From Dipylidium caninum (taxonomy: Eukaryota > Platyhelminthes > Cestoda > Cyclophyllidea > Dipylidiidae), in the NCBI GenBank assembly GCA_017562135.1, contig QEYB01000882.1, forward strand, positions 124,001 through 188,000: a stretch of DNA of 64,000 nucleotides, in the 5' to 3' direction. Positions within the stretch are counted from its first letter, which is position 1, and each line of letters opens with the position of its first letter. Position numbers and translations under genes: made by a program. Positions 42,401-48,521 of this stretch are shown here, in pieces. The notes under the pieces are model-generated. The model did no database searches and had not been told where the DNA came from. It was given only the letters and a program-made list of their open reading frames with translations.

Positions 42401-44331
42401 ACTGGACCAAACGCGAGTAAAAATGAGATTCACGAATGGCTATATGCAATGGATCCCCTGATGGCCGGCGAGATTAAGTGAGTTAACCGGTCCTGGTGAT
42501 TCAGCCTCCAATTGCATGGCTTATTTTAAGTAAAATTGTACAAAGAGTAAATGATAAGATCAAGCCTGGGTGATTGGGCGCAAGGGAGCTATTCCGAGAA
42601 CGGTAAGAGGTAACTAAAGGAGTCTGACTTGCTTCCCTGAATCAGCGTCTAAAAGGAGAATTATCACCGTCGACATGTTTGGGAGATATTGCAGTCCGCA
42701 CTTAAAAGGACTGCCCAAGTGGGCATAACATACTAGAGATGTTTGAGTAGACTCCGCCTCCTCTATTGAGCAGCCGTGGCCTAGCAGGTGGGAGCATCCG
42801 AAAGTGGATGGGTGAATAGCGTCTTTGTTGATTGGTAAAATGCTCTCTTTTAAGCGAATTCACTTTGCGTGCTTTTCTAATTTAACAACAACATCAGTTA
42901 ATTAACTTTATTCGGCAAATGGCCCACTTTGCTTTCATTTAAGAAGTGGCGAGAAGTTAAGGGACGACGCCCCAGATTACCTGTAGACCCTCTTAATTGA
43001 AGTAGCCTTCTGTCTGTAAGAACAGCGGTACGAGTGCTGATGTCTCCGCCTAAGACACACCTAAATAAATTACAGTATGGTAAGGAGGCTTGCTGTCTGT
43101 CCTAAGTTGAGACACCGATGCCAGGCAAAGAGGTAGACAGCCCCGAAAGGAGGCGTTAAAGCGGGGACGATGGCACTGAGAGGGGAGGAGAAGAGTCGGA
43201 TGGTTATGGAGTGCACACTCAAGTTAACCGTTAATTCCTCTCGACTCACACAGTTAATCTCGACAGGAGAGTGACAGCTGATCTCATCCACCCACCCACC
43301 CGTTCATTCATCCACTTTCGACTATTTACGTGGCACAGAAAGGGAAGGCTTTTATTTTATCACAGATTTACTATTAATTAGGCTGACCGAGAGGTGAAAA
43401 CGGAAAGCGTCTAGGTCGTATCATTAGGGTAGGACTGAGTTAACGAGGTTAGCGTTAACCCCATTAGCCCCATAGTTCTTAATCCCTCAATCACCTTGCC
43501 TACTCATCACTTCATTCACCTATTCCTCCATCTTTACCTCCACTCATCCAACATCCATTCACACGAAAGTATAACCTTTTCTGTAAGGTTTATAATAATG
43601 GAGTGCAGGTAGGAGTGCGTAGTACAGGGTTATTCTTAATGTTTAACTGTTCTGCCTTTCATGGAAGTAAATGATGATCGAGTCGGCCAGGCATAAAACC
43701 GCTAGACTGCGGCGAGGGGATGTTGGCGAGGGGGGCTTTTGACACTCCAAACAACCGATAGTGACCCAACCATCTTTAGGCCATTTCCGCTTTCCTTTCC
43801 ACCGCCTTATTAGCCCACTTAGGGGTAAAAGGTCACCCTCCACCCCATTACACCCAGTTCTTGAAGAGGCGGTCGGAGGAGGGCGCAAGGGGTGTGCGAT
43901 GATGACCATGGGATCAGCGAATGCACTAGTGAAATTTTTACGTACGCGACAGATTAGGGGGATAATTTTTAAGGGTGCGACATACTCCATACCGCGCCTT
44001 ACTAAGTGCGTTAAGGTATTACGCACATTCTGTCCTCTAATTTAATGGAATGGGGAAGAGGAGATTTCCTCAAATAGTCCTTACGGTACGGAGGATACAG
44101 AGGAAGTGAGAGGTCGACGATGGGCTGAGGCGGGACGGGATGGGGTTAGGCGTAACGCAGAGGGCGAAACATAGGGATAATGCGCCTATTTCGTTATCCC
44201 CAAGTGAAATATGGTTGTGTGGCATCTTATCTACGAGTGGTTCAAATACTTTGAAGTCGCATCTTTGTCAACCTCCCTTCTGTCTGCCATCCTCCCACAG
44301 GTTAAAAAAGGGGAGCGAGGGACTGAAATAG
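3331..44331 (+). CDS. KIF1A: Kinesin-3 motor protein, KIF1A/UNC-104 type (whole gene, 36-37 coding exons)
   Basis: Plus-end-directed microtubule motor that in animals moves synaptic and dense-core vesicle precursors in axons. Exons: 3331-3430, 4214-4290, 5110-5367, 6248-6426, 7490-7601, 10579-10722, 11192-11270, 12167-12385, 14333-14489, 15271-15343, 15435-15514, 15731-15822, 16423-16563, 17509-17672, 17742-17838, 18262-18347, 18736-18804, 20052-20275, 21141-21401, 21479-21716, 22354-22510, 22643-22805, 23022-23112, 23194-23324, 24695-24793, 25652-25720, 28407-28676, 32745-32945, 35120-35217, 35389-35531, 36431-36600, 37337-37472, 38159-38255, 39851-39942, 42048-42226, 42277-42477, and probably 44301-44331. 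All phases agree, giving about 1716-1725 residues, against about 1690 for human KIF1A. Domain order: motor (1-360), neck and coiled coil, FHA (about 478-568), second coiled coil (575-640), KIF1-specific middle region (650-1480), PH domain (1592-1712). All introns are GT-AG, some with weak donors. The assignment rests on recognised family motifs in order; exact ends of a few exons are inferred. Confidence 0.93.
3489..4120 (+). repeat. Degenerate CATT-rich simple-sequence island in kinesin intron 1
   Basis: Intron 1 (3431-4213) is dominated by imperfect repeats of TTCATTCA, CACTCATT and TTTATTTATT over about 600 bases, almost purine-free apart from A. The unit drifts continuously, so it looks like an old, eroded microsatellite. 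The open frame across it (3867-4235 +) is a by-product of the composition bias. Confidence 0.7.
4214..4290 (+). CDS. KIF1A: Kinesin-3 exon 2 (residues 34-59)
   Basis: Acceptor TTTTAG, phase 1 in, phase 0 out, donor GTGAGT. It encodes the segment before the P-loop, ending [12 protein letters not shown], which corresponds to the FDYSYWSHT motif characteristic of KIF1 motors. The 26 residues are shorter than the KIF1A counterpart by only a few positions. Confidence 0.92.
5110..5367 (+). CDS. KIF1A: Kinesin-3 exon 3 (residues 60-145): P-loop
   Basis: Contains [14 protein letters not shown], with the Walker A P-loop GQTGSGKS at residues 95-102 that binds the phosphates of ATP. It is preceded by helix alpha-2 ([15 protein letters not shown]). 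Phase 0 at both ends; acceptor TTGTAG at 5109 and donor GTCCGT at 5368, which is a weak donor fixed by the match of VE to the next exon's LSYMEIYC. Confidence 0.93.
5368..6247. other. Kinesin intron 3, no feature recognised
   Basis: An 880-bp intron of mixed composition. I see no coding potential, transposon terminus or structured RNA in it. Confidence 0.6.
6248..6426 (+). CDS. KIF1A: Kinesin-3 exon 4 (residues 146-205)
   Basis: Encodes [17 protein letters not shown] and then LRVREHP and [12 protein letters not shown], all signature segments of KIF1 motors around the beta-4 to alpha-3 region. The GNMSR end continues into exon 5 (phase 2 out, donor GTAAGA). The acceptor is TTGCAG at 6247. Confidence 0.94.
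7490..7601 (+). CDS. KIF1A: Kinesin-3 exon 5 (residues 205-242): switch I
   Basis: Reads [18 protein letters not shown], where NETSSRSH is kinesin switch I (residues 213-220) that senses the gamma phosphate. It ends VVAEK in phase 0 with donor GTGAGA. The acceptor GACGTAG ends at 7489. Confidence 0.94.
7602..10578. other. Kinesin intron 5 (3 kb), no gene recognised
   Basis: One of the larger introns. Open frames at 8151-8456 (+), 9011-9343 (+) and 7998-8237 (-) have no family match and no codon or motif signal that I can defend. The C-rich frame near 8200 (CCHCG) is too short and isolated to be a zinc finger. No transposon ends were seen. Confidence 0.55.
10579..10722 (+). CDS. KIF1A: Kinesin-3 exon 6 (residues 243-290): switch II
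   Basis: Encodes [16 protein letters not shown], with DLAGSE (residues 250-255) being switch II, followed by [18 protein letters not shown]. The right end is inferred. The donor that keeps frame with exon 7 is GTCTGT at 10723, while a consensus GTGAGT four bases later (10727) would shift the frame. The acceptor is CCCTAG. Confidence 0.88.
11192..11270 (+). CDS. KIF1A: Kinesin-3 exon 7 (residues 291-317): K-loop and alpha-5
   Basis: Begins TSKKKKKSD, the loop-12 lysine cluster (residues 293-297) that in KIF1A binds the acidic tubulin tail and gives kinesin-3 its high microtubule affinity. It continues [17 protein letters not shown], the conserved helix alpha-5. Phase 0 in, phase 1 out, donor GTGAGT. 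Confidence 0.92.
11271..12166. other. Kinesin intron 7, no feature recognised
   Basis: An 896-bp intron. A 157-codon minus-strand frame (11227-11700) overlaps it and the antisense of exon 7, but it resembles nothing and is judged a chance frame. Confidence 0.55.
12167..12385 (+). CDS. KIF1A: Kinesin-3 exon 8 (residues 317-390): end of motor and neck
   Basis: Encodes [21 protein letters not shown], completed as [13 protein letters not shown] and [12 protein letters not shown]. This is the end of the motor core, the neck linker and the start of the neck coiled coil ([10 protein letters not shown]). Phase 1 at both ends; acceptor TTTAAG, donor GTAAGT. Confidence 0.93.
12386..14332. other. Kinesin intron 8, with a T/C-rich CATT island at about 13446-13605
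   Basis: A 1.95-kb intron. KIF1A has a variable, partly alternatively spliced linker at this place in the protein, so a skipped exon could hide here, but I could not identify one. The region 13446-13605 repeats TCATCC and CATTCG units similar to the island in intron 1. Confidence 0.5.
14333..14489 (+). CDS. KIF1A: Kinesin-3 exon 9 (residues 390-442): neck coiled coil
   Basis: Carries [14 protein letters not shown] followed by [12 protein letters not shown], the heptad-patterned segment that matches the KIF1A stretch ending in KTEAIRMER. It forms a regulatory coiled coil just after the motor. Phase 1 in, phase 2 out; acceptor CAACAG, donor GTGAGT. Confidence 0.92.
15271..15343 (+). CDS. KIF1A: Kinesin-3 exon 10 (residues 442-466)
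   Basis: Reads [15 protein letters not shown] and VLTGVFAPK, the conserved link between coiled coil 1 and the FHA domain (KIF1A: LGVFSPKK). Phase 2 in, phase 0 out; acceptor CTTAG, donor GTAATT. The following intron is only 91 bp. Confidence 0.92.
15435..15514 (+). CDS. KIF1A: Kinesin-3 exon 11 (residues 467-493): start of FHA domain
   Basis: Encodes [17 protein letters not shown] followed by LKEGKTR. This is the strongly conserved entry into the KIF1 FHA domain. Phase 0 in, phase 2 out; acceptor CCTAG, donor GTAAGT. Confidence 0.94.
15731..15822 (+). CDS. KIF1A: Kinesin-3 exon 12 (residues 493-524): FHA core
   Basis: Continues the FHA domain with [17 protein letters not shown] and [10 protein letters not shown]. 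The usual phosphopeptide-binding arginine of the GR motif is histidine here (LGH), while the downstream His of the S-x-x-H region is kept. Phase 2 in, phase 1 out; donor GTACGT. Confidence 0.9.
16423..16563 (+). CDS. KIF1A: Kinesin-3 exon 13 (residues 524-571): end of FHA domain
   Basis: Encodes [19 protein letters not shown], with the conserved NG of FHA domains, then [18 protein letters not shown]. The loop before IVTIEP is about six residues shorter than in KIF1A, where the text is RGGSEAVVTLEP. Phase 1 at both ends; acceptor CTTTTAG, donor GTAAGT. Confidence 0.92.
17509..17672 (+). CDS. KIF1A: Kinesin-3 exon 14 (residues 571-625): second coiled coil
   Basis: Starts [20 protein letters not shown], matching the KIF1A VDWAFAQRELLEKQG segment, then a charged heptad helix ([16 protein letters not shown]). 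This coiled coil takes part in dimerisation and autoinhibition in KIF1A. Phase 1 in, phase 0 out; donor GTTTGT. Confidence 0.93.
17742..17838 (+). CDS. KIF1A: Kinesin-3 exon 15 (residues 626-658)
   Basis: Continues the helix ([16 protein letters not shown]) and passes into an acidic turn (DDSVSEEE), the counterpart of the KIF1A acidic stretch after coiled coil 2. Preceding intron 69 bp. Phase 0 in, phase 1 out; donor GTATGG. Confidence 0.9.
18262..18347 (+). CDS. KIF1A: Kinesin-3 exon 16 (residues 658-686)
   Basis: Encodes [20 protein letters not shown], matching the KIF1A pattern WTERECELALWAFRKWK. Phase 1 in, phase 0 out; acceptor TTCTTAG, donor GTGATT. Confidence 0.88.
18736..18804 (+). 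CDS. KIF1A: Kinesin-3 exon 17 (residues 687-709)
   Basis: Reads DILWNNA and then [15 protein letters not shown], closely matching KIF1A DLLWGNA and LKEANAISVELKKK. Phase 0 at both ends; donor GTATGT. Confidence 0.94.
18805..20051. other. Kinesin intron 17, no feature recognised
   Basis: A 1.25-kb AT-rich intron without recognisable coding, repeat or RNA structure. Confidence 0.55.
20052..20275 (+). CDS. KIF1A: Kinesin-3 exon 18 (residues 710-784)
   Basis: Starts [16 protein letters not shown], equivalent to KIF1A VQFQFVLLTDTLYSPL, and ends [19 protein letters not shown], equivalent to the [20 protein letters not shown] segment. The loop in between is unlike KIF1A. Phase 0 in, phase 2 out; donor GTGAGT. 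Confidence 0.92.
20276..21140. other. Kinesin intron 18, no feature recognised
   Basis: An 865-bp intron. Nothing in it resembles a gene, transposon or structured RNA. Confidence 0.55.
21141..21401 (+). CDS. KIF1A: Kinesin-3 exon 19 (residues 784-871)
   Basis: Begins [14 protein letters not shown] (KIF1A LRQRLDLMREMY), then a Ser/Thr-rich linker and a strongly acidic run near residues 842-855. It ends with [16 protein letters not shown], the landmark GDPFYDRFPWFRLVGR of KIF1 proteins. The donor GTTGAA is weak but is fixed by the phase-2 join to exon 20. Confidence 0.92.
21479..21716 (+). CDS. KIF1A: Kinesin-3 exon 20 (residues 871-950)
   Basis: Encodes [12 protein letters not shown], then [12 protein letters not shown] (KIF1A GFLRVAVQAI), a Pro/Ser-rich spacer and [11 protein letters not shown] (KIF1A AKISFDDQHF). 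The right end uses donor GTCGGT at 21717 and is inferred by phase. The preceding intron is 77 bp. Confidence 0.88.
22354..22510 (+). CDS. KIF1A: Kinesin-3 exon 21 (residues 951-1003), variable linker
   Basis: Low-complexity Pro/Thr/Ser/Ala-rich segment after the FDD motif, without direct sequence match to KIF1A but at the place of its variable insert. It is supported by the acceptor CTTTAG, the donor GTAGGT and fitting phases 0 and 1 on both sides. Alternative splicing here would not disturb a folded domain. Confidence 0.75.
22643..22805 (+). CDS. KIF1A: Kinesin-3 exon 22 (residues 1003-1057)
   Basis: Ends [15 protein letters not shown] and FTSVFCQF, matching the KIF1A strands TFTFRVTVLQA and DIFCQF. 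This begins a beta-rich module of the KIF1-specific middle region. Phase 1 in, phase 2 out; acceptor TTCAG, donor GTAGGT. Confidence 0.87.
23022..23112 (+). CDS. KIF1A: Kinesin-3 exon 23 (residues 1057-1087)
   Basis: Encodes [13 protein letters not shown], equivalent to the KIF1A segment DEAFSTEPLKN. Phase 2 in, phase 0 out; acceptor TTTCAG, donor GTAGGA. Confidence 0.9.
23194..23324 (+). CDS. KIF1A: Kinesin-3 exon 24 (residues 1088-1131)
   Basis: Encodes [13 protein letters not shown] then [10 protein letters not shown], matching KIF1A [23 protein letters not shown]. The preceding intron is 81 bp. Phase 0 in, phase 2 out; donor GTAAGT. Confidence 0.92.
23325..24694. other. Kinesin intron 24, no feature recognised
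   Basis: A 1.37-kb intron; no coding or repeat structure that I can support. Confidence 0.55.
24695..24793 (+). CDS. KIF1A: Kinesin-3 exon 25 (residues 1131-1164)
   Basis: Encodes a basic stretch then [11 protein letters not shown], at the place of the KIF1A SRRHFPRVMPLSKPVP segment. Sequence conservation is low, but acceptor (TTTGCAG), donor (GTGAGT) and both phases (2 and 2) fit. Confidence 0.8.
25652..25720 (+). CDS. KIF1A: Kinesin-3 exon 26 (residues 1164-1187)
   Basis: Reads [16 protein letters not shown], the counterpart of KIF1A DLLVYFEICELEANGD. The donor GTACGT at 25721 is preferred over GTTAAA at 25725 because only the first keeps phase with exon 27, restoring GEYISV. Confidence 0.92.
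25721..28406. other. Kinesin intron 26, no gene recognised
   Basis: A 2.7-kb intron. Overlapping frames at 26945-27271 and 27272-27554 are unremarkable. No transposon or structured RNA was seen. Confidence 0.5.
28407..28676 (+). CDS. KIF1A: Kinesin-3 exon 27 (residues 1187-1277)
   Basis: Encodes [17 protein letters not shown] (KIF1A LLHQGIQRRITVTLLHE), then [11 protein letters not shown] (VVGRIRNTPE) and a beta segment ending PPAGDDR. It is the most conserved part of the KIF1 middle region. Phase 2 at both ends; acceptor TGGCAG, donor GTTAGT. Confidence 0.94.
28677..32744. other. Kinesin intron 27 (4.1 kb), with G-rich tract at 30174-30240
   Basis: The longest intron of the kinesin gene. 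No coding frame in it resembles a known protein. Around 30174-30240 the + strand is very G-rich with several runs of three to six G, on a purine-only background. Confidence 0.55.
32745..32945 (+). CDS. KIF1A: Kinesin-3 exon 28 (residues 1277-1344)
   Basis: Encodes [23 protein letters not shown] and [12 protein letters not shown], the direct counterparts of KIF1[25 protein letters not shown] and TKDFCMVFYSR. Phase 2 at both ends; acceptor TTGTAG, donor GTGCGC. Confidence 0.94.
32946..35119. other. Kinesin intron 28, no feature recognised
   Basis: A 2.2-kb intron. The frame of exon 28 happens to stay open to 33279 and gives a hydrophobic tail, but the family comparison shows the exon ends at 32945. 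Confidence 0.6.
35120..35217 (+). CDS. KIF1A: Kinesin-3 exon 29 (residues 1344-1377)
   Basis: Reads [17 protein letters not shown] followed by [12 protein letters not shown], matching KIF1A SIRNLFGSGSL and RVTGVYELSLCHV. Phase 2 in, phase 1 out; acceptor CGACAG, donor GTGAGT. Confidence 0.92.
35389..35531 (+). CDS. KIF1A: Kinesin-3 exon 30 (residues 1377-1424)
   Basis: Contains [17 protein letters not shown] and [12 protein letters not shown], near identical to KIF1A. The left end is inferred: the AG at 35387-35388 is the acceptor that gives phase 1 and a reasonable join. The donor GTATGT is clear. Confidence 0.9.
36431..36600 (+). CDS. KIF1A: Kinesin-3 exon 31 (residues 1425-1481)
   Basis: Starts [17 protein letters not shown] (KIF1A VEKTRHYLLLREKLE), a charged helix, then a lysine/serine segment. 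Phase 0 in, phase 2 out; acceptor TTCATAG, donor GTACGC. Confidence 0.92.
37337..37472 (+). CDS. KIF1A: Kinesin-3 exon 32 (residues 1481-1526)
   Basis: Encodes a Pro/Ser-rich segment and then a helix containing [19 protein letters not shown]. This region is poorly conserved in KIF1 proteins. Support comes from the acceptor TTTTTAG, donor GTAAGC and matching phases 2 and 0. Confidence 0.82.
38159..38255 (+). CDS. KIF1A: Kinesin-3 exon 33 (residues 1527-1559), Ser/Asp-rich
   Basis: Encodes a Ser- and Asp-rich linker ([17 protein letters not shown]) that looks like a substrate for acidophilic kinases, an inference from composition only. Phase 0 in, phase 1 out; acceptor TATTCAG, donor GTAAAA. 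Confidence 0.8.
38256..39850. other. Kinesin intron 33, with short CA repeat
   Basis: A 1.6-kb AT-rich intron. It contains a short interrupted CA microsatellite at about 39589-39609. No gene is seen; frames at 39546-39905 on both strands overlap this repeat and exon 34 and are not coding on their own. Confidence 0.6.
39589..39609 (+). repeat. Short interrupted CA microsatellite
   Basis: About ten CA units with a CG interruption, within kinesin intron 33. Possibly length-polymorphic. Confidence 0.75.
39851..39942 (+). CDS. KIF1A: Kinesin-3 exon 34 (residues 1559-1589)
   Basis: Reads [18 protein letters not shown] and ends VCARCDE just before the PH domain. It contains a Cys/His cluster of the form C-x4-H-x3-C-x2-C that I do not recall from KIF1A. 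Both phases (1 in, 0 out) link exons 33 and 35 exactly; donor GTAAGA. Confidence 0.82.
39943..42047. other. Kinesin intron 34, with poly-C tract at 40488-40504
   Basis: A 2.1-kb intron. A 17-base tract of C with one T lies at 40488-40504. No coding sequence could be defended. Confidence 0.55.
42048..42226 (+). CDS. KIF1A: Kinesin-3 exon 35 (residues 1590-1649): PH domain, first half
   Basis: Starts [15 protein letters not shown], matching the KIF1A EIRVSPIVSKKGYLHF entry to the PH domain. It continues [18 protein letters not shown] (KIF1A FVVVRRPYAYMYNSDKDT). The KIF1A/UNC-104 PH domain binds PI(4,5)P2 on vesicle membranes. Phase 0 in, phase 2 out; donor GTGAGT. Confidence 0.94.
42277..42481 (+). 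CDS. KIF1A: Kinesin-3 exon 36 (residues 1649-1716): PH domain, second half
   Basis: Encodes [18 protein letters not shown] and [17 protein letters not shown], equivalent to the KIF1A NTFAVCTEHRG and MHDWLYAFNPLLAGTIR end of the PH domain. The preceding intron is just 50 bp. The frame meets TGA at 42479-42481, but the same bases form a consensus donor (AA|GTGAGT at 42478), so the exon may splice on to a short tail exon and end at 42477. Confidence 0.92.
44301..44331 (+). CDS. KIF1A: Kinesin-3 candidate terminal exon 37
   Basis: A long pyrimidine tract ending CCTCCCACAG (44300) is followed by a phase-2 frame that completes Lys and adds LKKGSEGLK before TAG. A short basic tail after the PH domain is what KIF1A has (SKLSRRR). 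A rival acceptor at 44395 would give a longer basic tail ending at 44498. Confidence 0.4.
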
Positions 44332-44851
44332 GTGTGACATGTAGGAAAACGTGGAATTGTAGGGCTTTCCCGATCTTAATTAATGTATCAGCCAGCTCCC
44401 TTGCCCAAGGCCACGCACCACTTGGACAAATTCATCAAACGCATTCATCAAACCGGTCCGAAAAGCGCAACCGAAAGCTCAGTGCAAATTACCGGTGACA
44501 ACAATGGATAGGTGGGAGGGGGCGCAGGGAAGACTGGGTCTTCTTATGAAGAAATTTGCGCTTCATTATTTTCCTTTTTTGCACTCCACTCTAGGTCACG
44601 CCTCGGAAGGCTAAAGGCCTAACTTAAAGGCACGGACAAGGCAGGCATTCCTCATTTTCTCCCTTTTGTTTGTTTTTTTTTTTCAAAATTTTCCCACTCT
44701 TTTCTTCCTTTCCCTTCTACTTCTTTAATCAGCTTCTTGCGTTGCCGCCCCTTCTCCATTCGCACCTTATGTTGTCTAGTGTCCATTTACCTCAAATTAA
44801 GGATAAACAATCCAAACTTGCATTAAATGGCTTCAGCGCTATTTTGTCGTG

Positions 44852-44870
44852 CCCCCCACCCCACCCCCCC
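44852..44870 (+). repeat. C-rich tract
   Basis: Nineteen bases of C interrupted by two single A, lying between the kinesin and RGS genes. Confidence 0.7.
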
Positions 44871-47183
44871 TGACAGCCCTCACCACCGTCGTCATTCCAG
44901 CATAAAGAAAAAACACACAGTGACAGGCTTTATTTAGCAACAGCAAGGACATGCGCCATCTGGTAATCTAGATGTTGCACAATTTCGCACGTCTCAATAA
45001 GTGAATACATACACACCGTCAAAAGTCGCTTTACAGATATGGAAAGCGTAAAATGAAGGTGAGCCAAGTGGCAGGGAAACAGACTGGTCCTACATCAATT
45101 CGCCTCACTTATCAACATACTTAGGTAGTTTGTGTGCTTTCACTGTCATCTCACTCAAGTTCTGAAGCCTTTTCGATCGCCCTTCCAGTGTCATGCCACT
45201 TTTAGGAAGCACCATCCAACGGAGAGTGACCAGGGCACTTTATTGGAACAAAAATCTTGAGTAAGGGTGGTGAAAACGTGAGGAAGGGGTTGAGGTGGGA
45301 TTGGCAAAAAGGGGGAAACCGCAGAACCGTGTTAAATTTGACACTGGTTGAATGCATTAGCAGGGGAGTAGATCAAAATGTGGAAGTACATGTTAATTTG
45401 TAGCGCGGCCATTATCGCGATGACAATCGGGCAAATGGCACGTACTTATGTACTTCCCAGATCAGTGATGCCACAGTCAACAGGAAAGGAAGGAGCATCT
45501 TGAGTGAGTGAGCGGGTGAAAACGACACCCCGACATCGACAGGCAGCGAAGGCCAACATGTATTCAATTCGTTTTCTTTTGACATGATGCCGGTGGGTGT
45601 AAAATGGTTCGCCAAACATGGCCGCGTTCCAACAAACTGTATTTCCGATTTCGAGAAGGGATGAATTTACCAATTTATTGCAAATCCCTAATTTATTTTT
45701 CCGACAGCAGAAAGCCTGTCACCTATGTCTTCTTTCAAGCAAATGGACATCGGGCAATTATTCTACTCCTCTACTCAAAAATATCCTAAAAGACTAAAAT
45801 GTCTGCGACAGCTTCTTTTTCAGGCCAATGCCTTAACTGTGTCTCTTATATAATGAGAACTTTTTCGGGCCGCCAGCGTCTTGATTAATGTGGAAGAGCC
45901 CGGACTACTTCCACTGTACTCAAACAAAAATTTATTGAGTTTGCCAAACAAATTATCCAAAATTAAGAGTTGCTTTTATGAAGCTAATATAAATTAAGTA
46001 AGTAATAACCGTTCTTATGTTTGTGAACTTTCTTACCCCATTTGGGGCAGAGGCATGAAAATACTCGCATTTTTCTTCCTCCTACAAAACTCCCTGATAA
46101 TGTATGCATAGGGACTTTCTGTCCTCTTTTACACATTAATTTTTCGTGCCCTTTTCGCCGTTCTGCCTCACGATGGCAACTCCTCGCCTTTCAATAAAAC
46201 AACTACGATATCAGGTGTTAGGTAGAAAGCGACGAAGAGGGGAAGAGGCGACGGAAAAGGCTGTTTGAGTTTCGCAATAGAAATAGAAAAAAATGCCTTA
46301 TAATATCCTCTAAATAAAAAGAAAAATGAGAAGTGCCAAGGTACCTTTGGAATTTTAATTCAATTTATGATAAAGGCCTGCGAGATTTTGCATAATTCAA
46401 AAGGAGTGCTCCGGCTTCCCACCCCCCCACCTCCTCTCCACGCCCAGATCCTTCTCCCCCACTCCATTTGCCAACTTAGGGGGGTTGCCTACCTTTCAAC
46501 CCTTCCACCGGTTGATTTTCTCGTGTGCACGAGGCGTAAGTTGTCGATAGCACGAGCGAGCATTTAATCATCTTCGTCTTTTTGCTAATCTCAAACTATT
46601 TTGATAAGAGCCCGAAAGGCCGAAGGCATGAATAGTAAAGACATGGGTTGAGTTAATACAGATGTTGAGGCAAATAACCCATTGTTATGATGAGTATAAG
46701 GTGGAAGGTGAAAACAGTGGTCTCAAGGGACTTGATGGCTTGATTACGAGTGGCTCACACTTCTACCGCACTTACGACTCAGTTCCCAACTAGGCCTCCG
46801 CACCGTTGACCACCGGGCTTTCTACCAGATCCCCTAAACTCCTTGGTAAGCCCATCCTTCATTATCATCGAGGCGTGATAGAAGCCTTGTTTAAATTAAG
46901 TGGACACCGAAACGCGAGCTAATTAATCGTTAATTAAAAATGACAATGAGAAGGAGGTCAGTTCTTTTAAATTAGGACCTATTCAAAGGGCAACAGACAA
47001 ATTGCTAATTGTTGGAGTTAGAAACGAGTGTTGGTGTCTTTTACAGTTCATTTCATTTTTTTCAAGTGTCAGGAGTCCTGACATTTGATAATGCGTTAGA
47101 ACATCATATTTTGTTTGGTGCACTCTTTGCAGTGACATTAGAATCTAATTTTCTGCTCGTTTCCTTGGTCTCCTTTATGTCAG

Positions 47184-47419
47184 GTACACCCATTCAAGCA
47201 CCGGAAATCACTGTCTAATCAAATCGTCCAGAAGTTTTTGAATAGCCTAGAAATGCCCATCACAGCGGAAATGTCCCCCTTTTCAGCTGAAACCTATACT
47301 GGGGCAAAAAATACAGTTTCTTCAAACAAACTGGGAAAAAAGAATGAATTAGATCTTCATTACCGTGTGTTAACGTGGTACAGGCCATCTTACTCTGCCT
47401 CGCAGTCATTTAAACCTGA
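47184..47419 (+). CDS. Candidate orphan coding exon upstream of the RGS gene
   Basis: A good pyrimidine-rich acceptor (CTTTATGTCAG ending at 47183) is followed by 236 bases open in one frame (phase 0 in), closing with donor GTAAGG at 47420 (phase 2 out). The product starts VHPFKHRKSLSNQIVQKFL and is Ser/Lys-rich without a known domain. It could be an upstream exon of the RGS gene, but its outgoing phase 2 does not fit the next placed exon directly, so a missing exon or a different transcript is implied. Confidence 0.4.
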
Positions 47420-48521
47420 GTAAGGGATTCGGGGGAGGAAGGTTTAATGGGGGAACTTTCAGGCGCTACAATGTGAAGTTCGGCTGAGGCTATTTCCATT
47501 TAACACCTCAATTCCCCGCCTACGGGAGCACCCAAATTGGACAACCTGCCTGTCAGTAGATGGCAATCGCAACAGTGGATGTAAAGTACTACTTAAAATA
47601 AGGTAACTAACTTTTATTCCTAATAGTTAATATAAAAAGTGAGAAATGGTGTTGGAGCGTATACTCTGCCAATTAATACGACCTTCGTTGGGAGAGTGGG
47701 AGTTTGTTAAAACCACGCCACTGAAATCGGTAGATAAACCGTGCCGTCTTCCATATTAGTCAAGTTAACAATGTAACTTAGGCCCGCTAACAGGATGTCG
47801 TGATAACACTAGTTCAGGTGACAGATGCCAACCTGGCAGTTGAGAAGCTAAGTCCACAGTAACGTGGATATCCTCGCTGCATGTGGTGTCTGAGTCTAGT
47901 GATTTCCTAATTTATTTGCAACTGACACCGAACGTAAAGTATCATCATCAAAGTCATCGAGGGATACTCGCCTTTCCGAAAGCAAATTTGAGGAAAGTTC
48001 TAATGTCTTAATGTAAGTAATGCTGTAAATTGTGCGGAAAATTTGATTTCGATTCGTACGAATAAACTGTTACTCACAAAAGTTCGCGCTTCGAATGACA
48101 GGAATAATATTGCGAACAGGAAAGTGGCATTCATTAGTGCTTATTACATGTTAATACTTAAAAAGCCTTTTTGTAATATTAAACTTCCTAAAGTGTGGAC
48201 TTTCCCTTACAGGATAACCTGCAGTTGGTCGTACCACTTCATTTTTCGACTAAGAAGTGAATGGTACAGTGCCTAAGTATAAAGACAGGCTTAAAAAATG
48301 GTCAAAACGAAGAATTCTCCTACTTTATGGGTACCTGAGGCCTTTGAAAACCTGATCCCGTGGGAACCAATCAAAGACGAAATAAATGGACCAATCGGAA
48401 GAGAGGAGGCAGCAGTGTGGTAGAAGGTAACACGAGTGCTTTCGGACTGGAGGTGATTTCCGCTGTCATCTGCACGCGCCAGCGACTAAGCCCGCATGCC
48501 CCCAATACACCGTCATTACAG

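Larger units (their letters stand above)
42482..47183. other. Region between the kinesin PH exon and the next candidate exon
   Basis: About 4.7 kb. Apart from the candidate terminal kinesin exon near 44301, I see no coding sequence I can defend. An AATAAA polyadenylation-type hexamer lies at 43064-43069, useful only if the kinesin ends at 42481. Features of composition: a CATT/CACC-rich island at about 43485-43565 and a C-rich tract at 44852-44870. Frames at 43643-44045 on both strands mirror each other and look like chance. Confidence 0.5.

Noticed and set aside
42770..42815. tRNA-like string GTGGCCTAGCAGGTGGGAGC
   Set aside because: No T-loop consensus or closing acceptor stem follows at the right distance.
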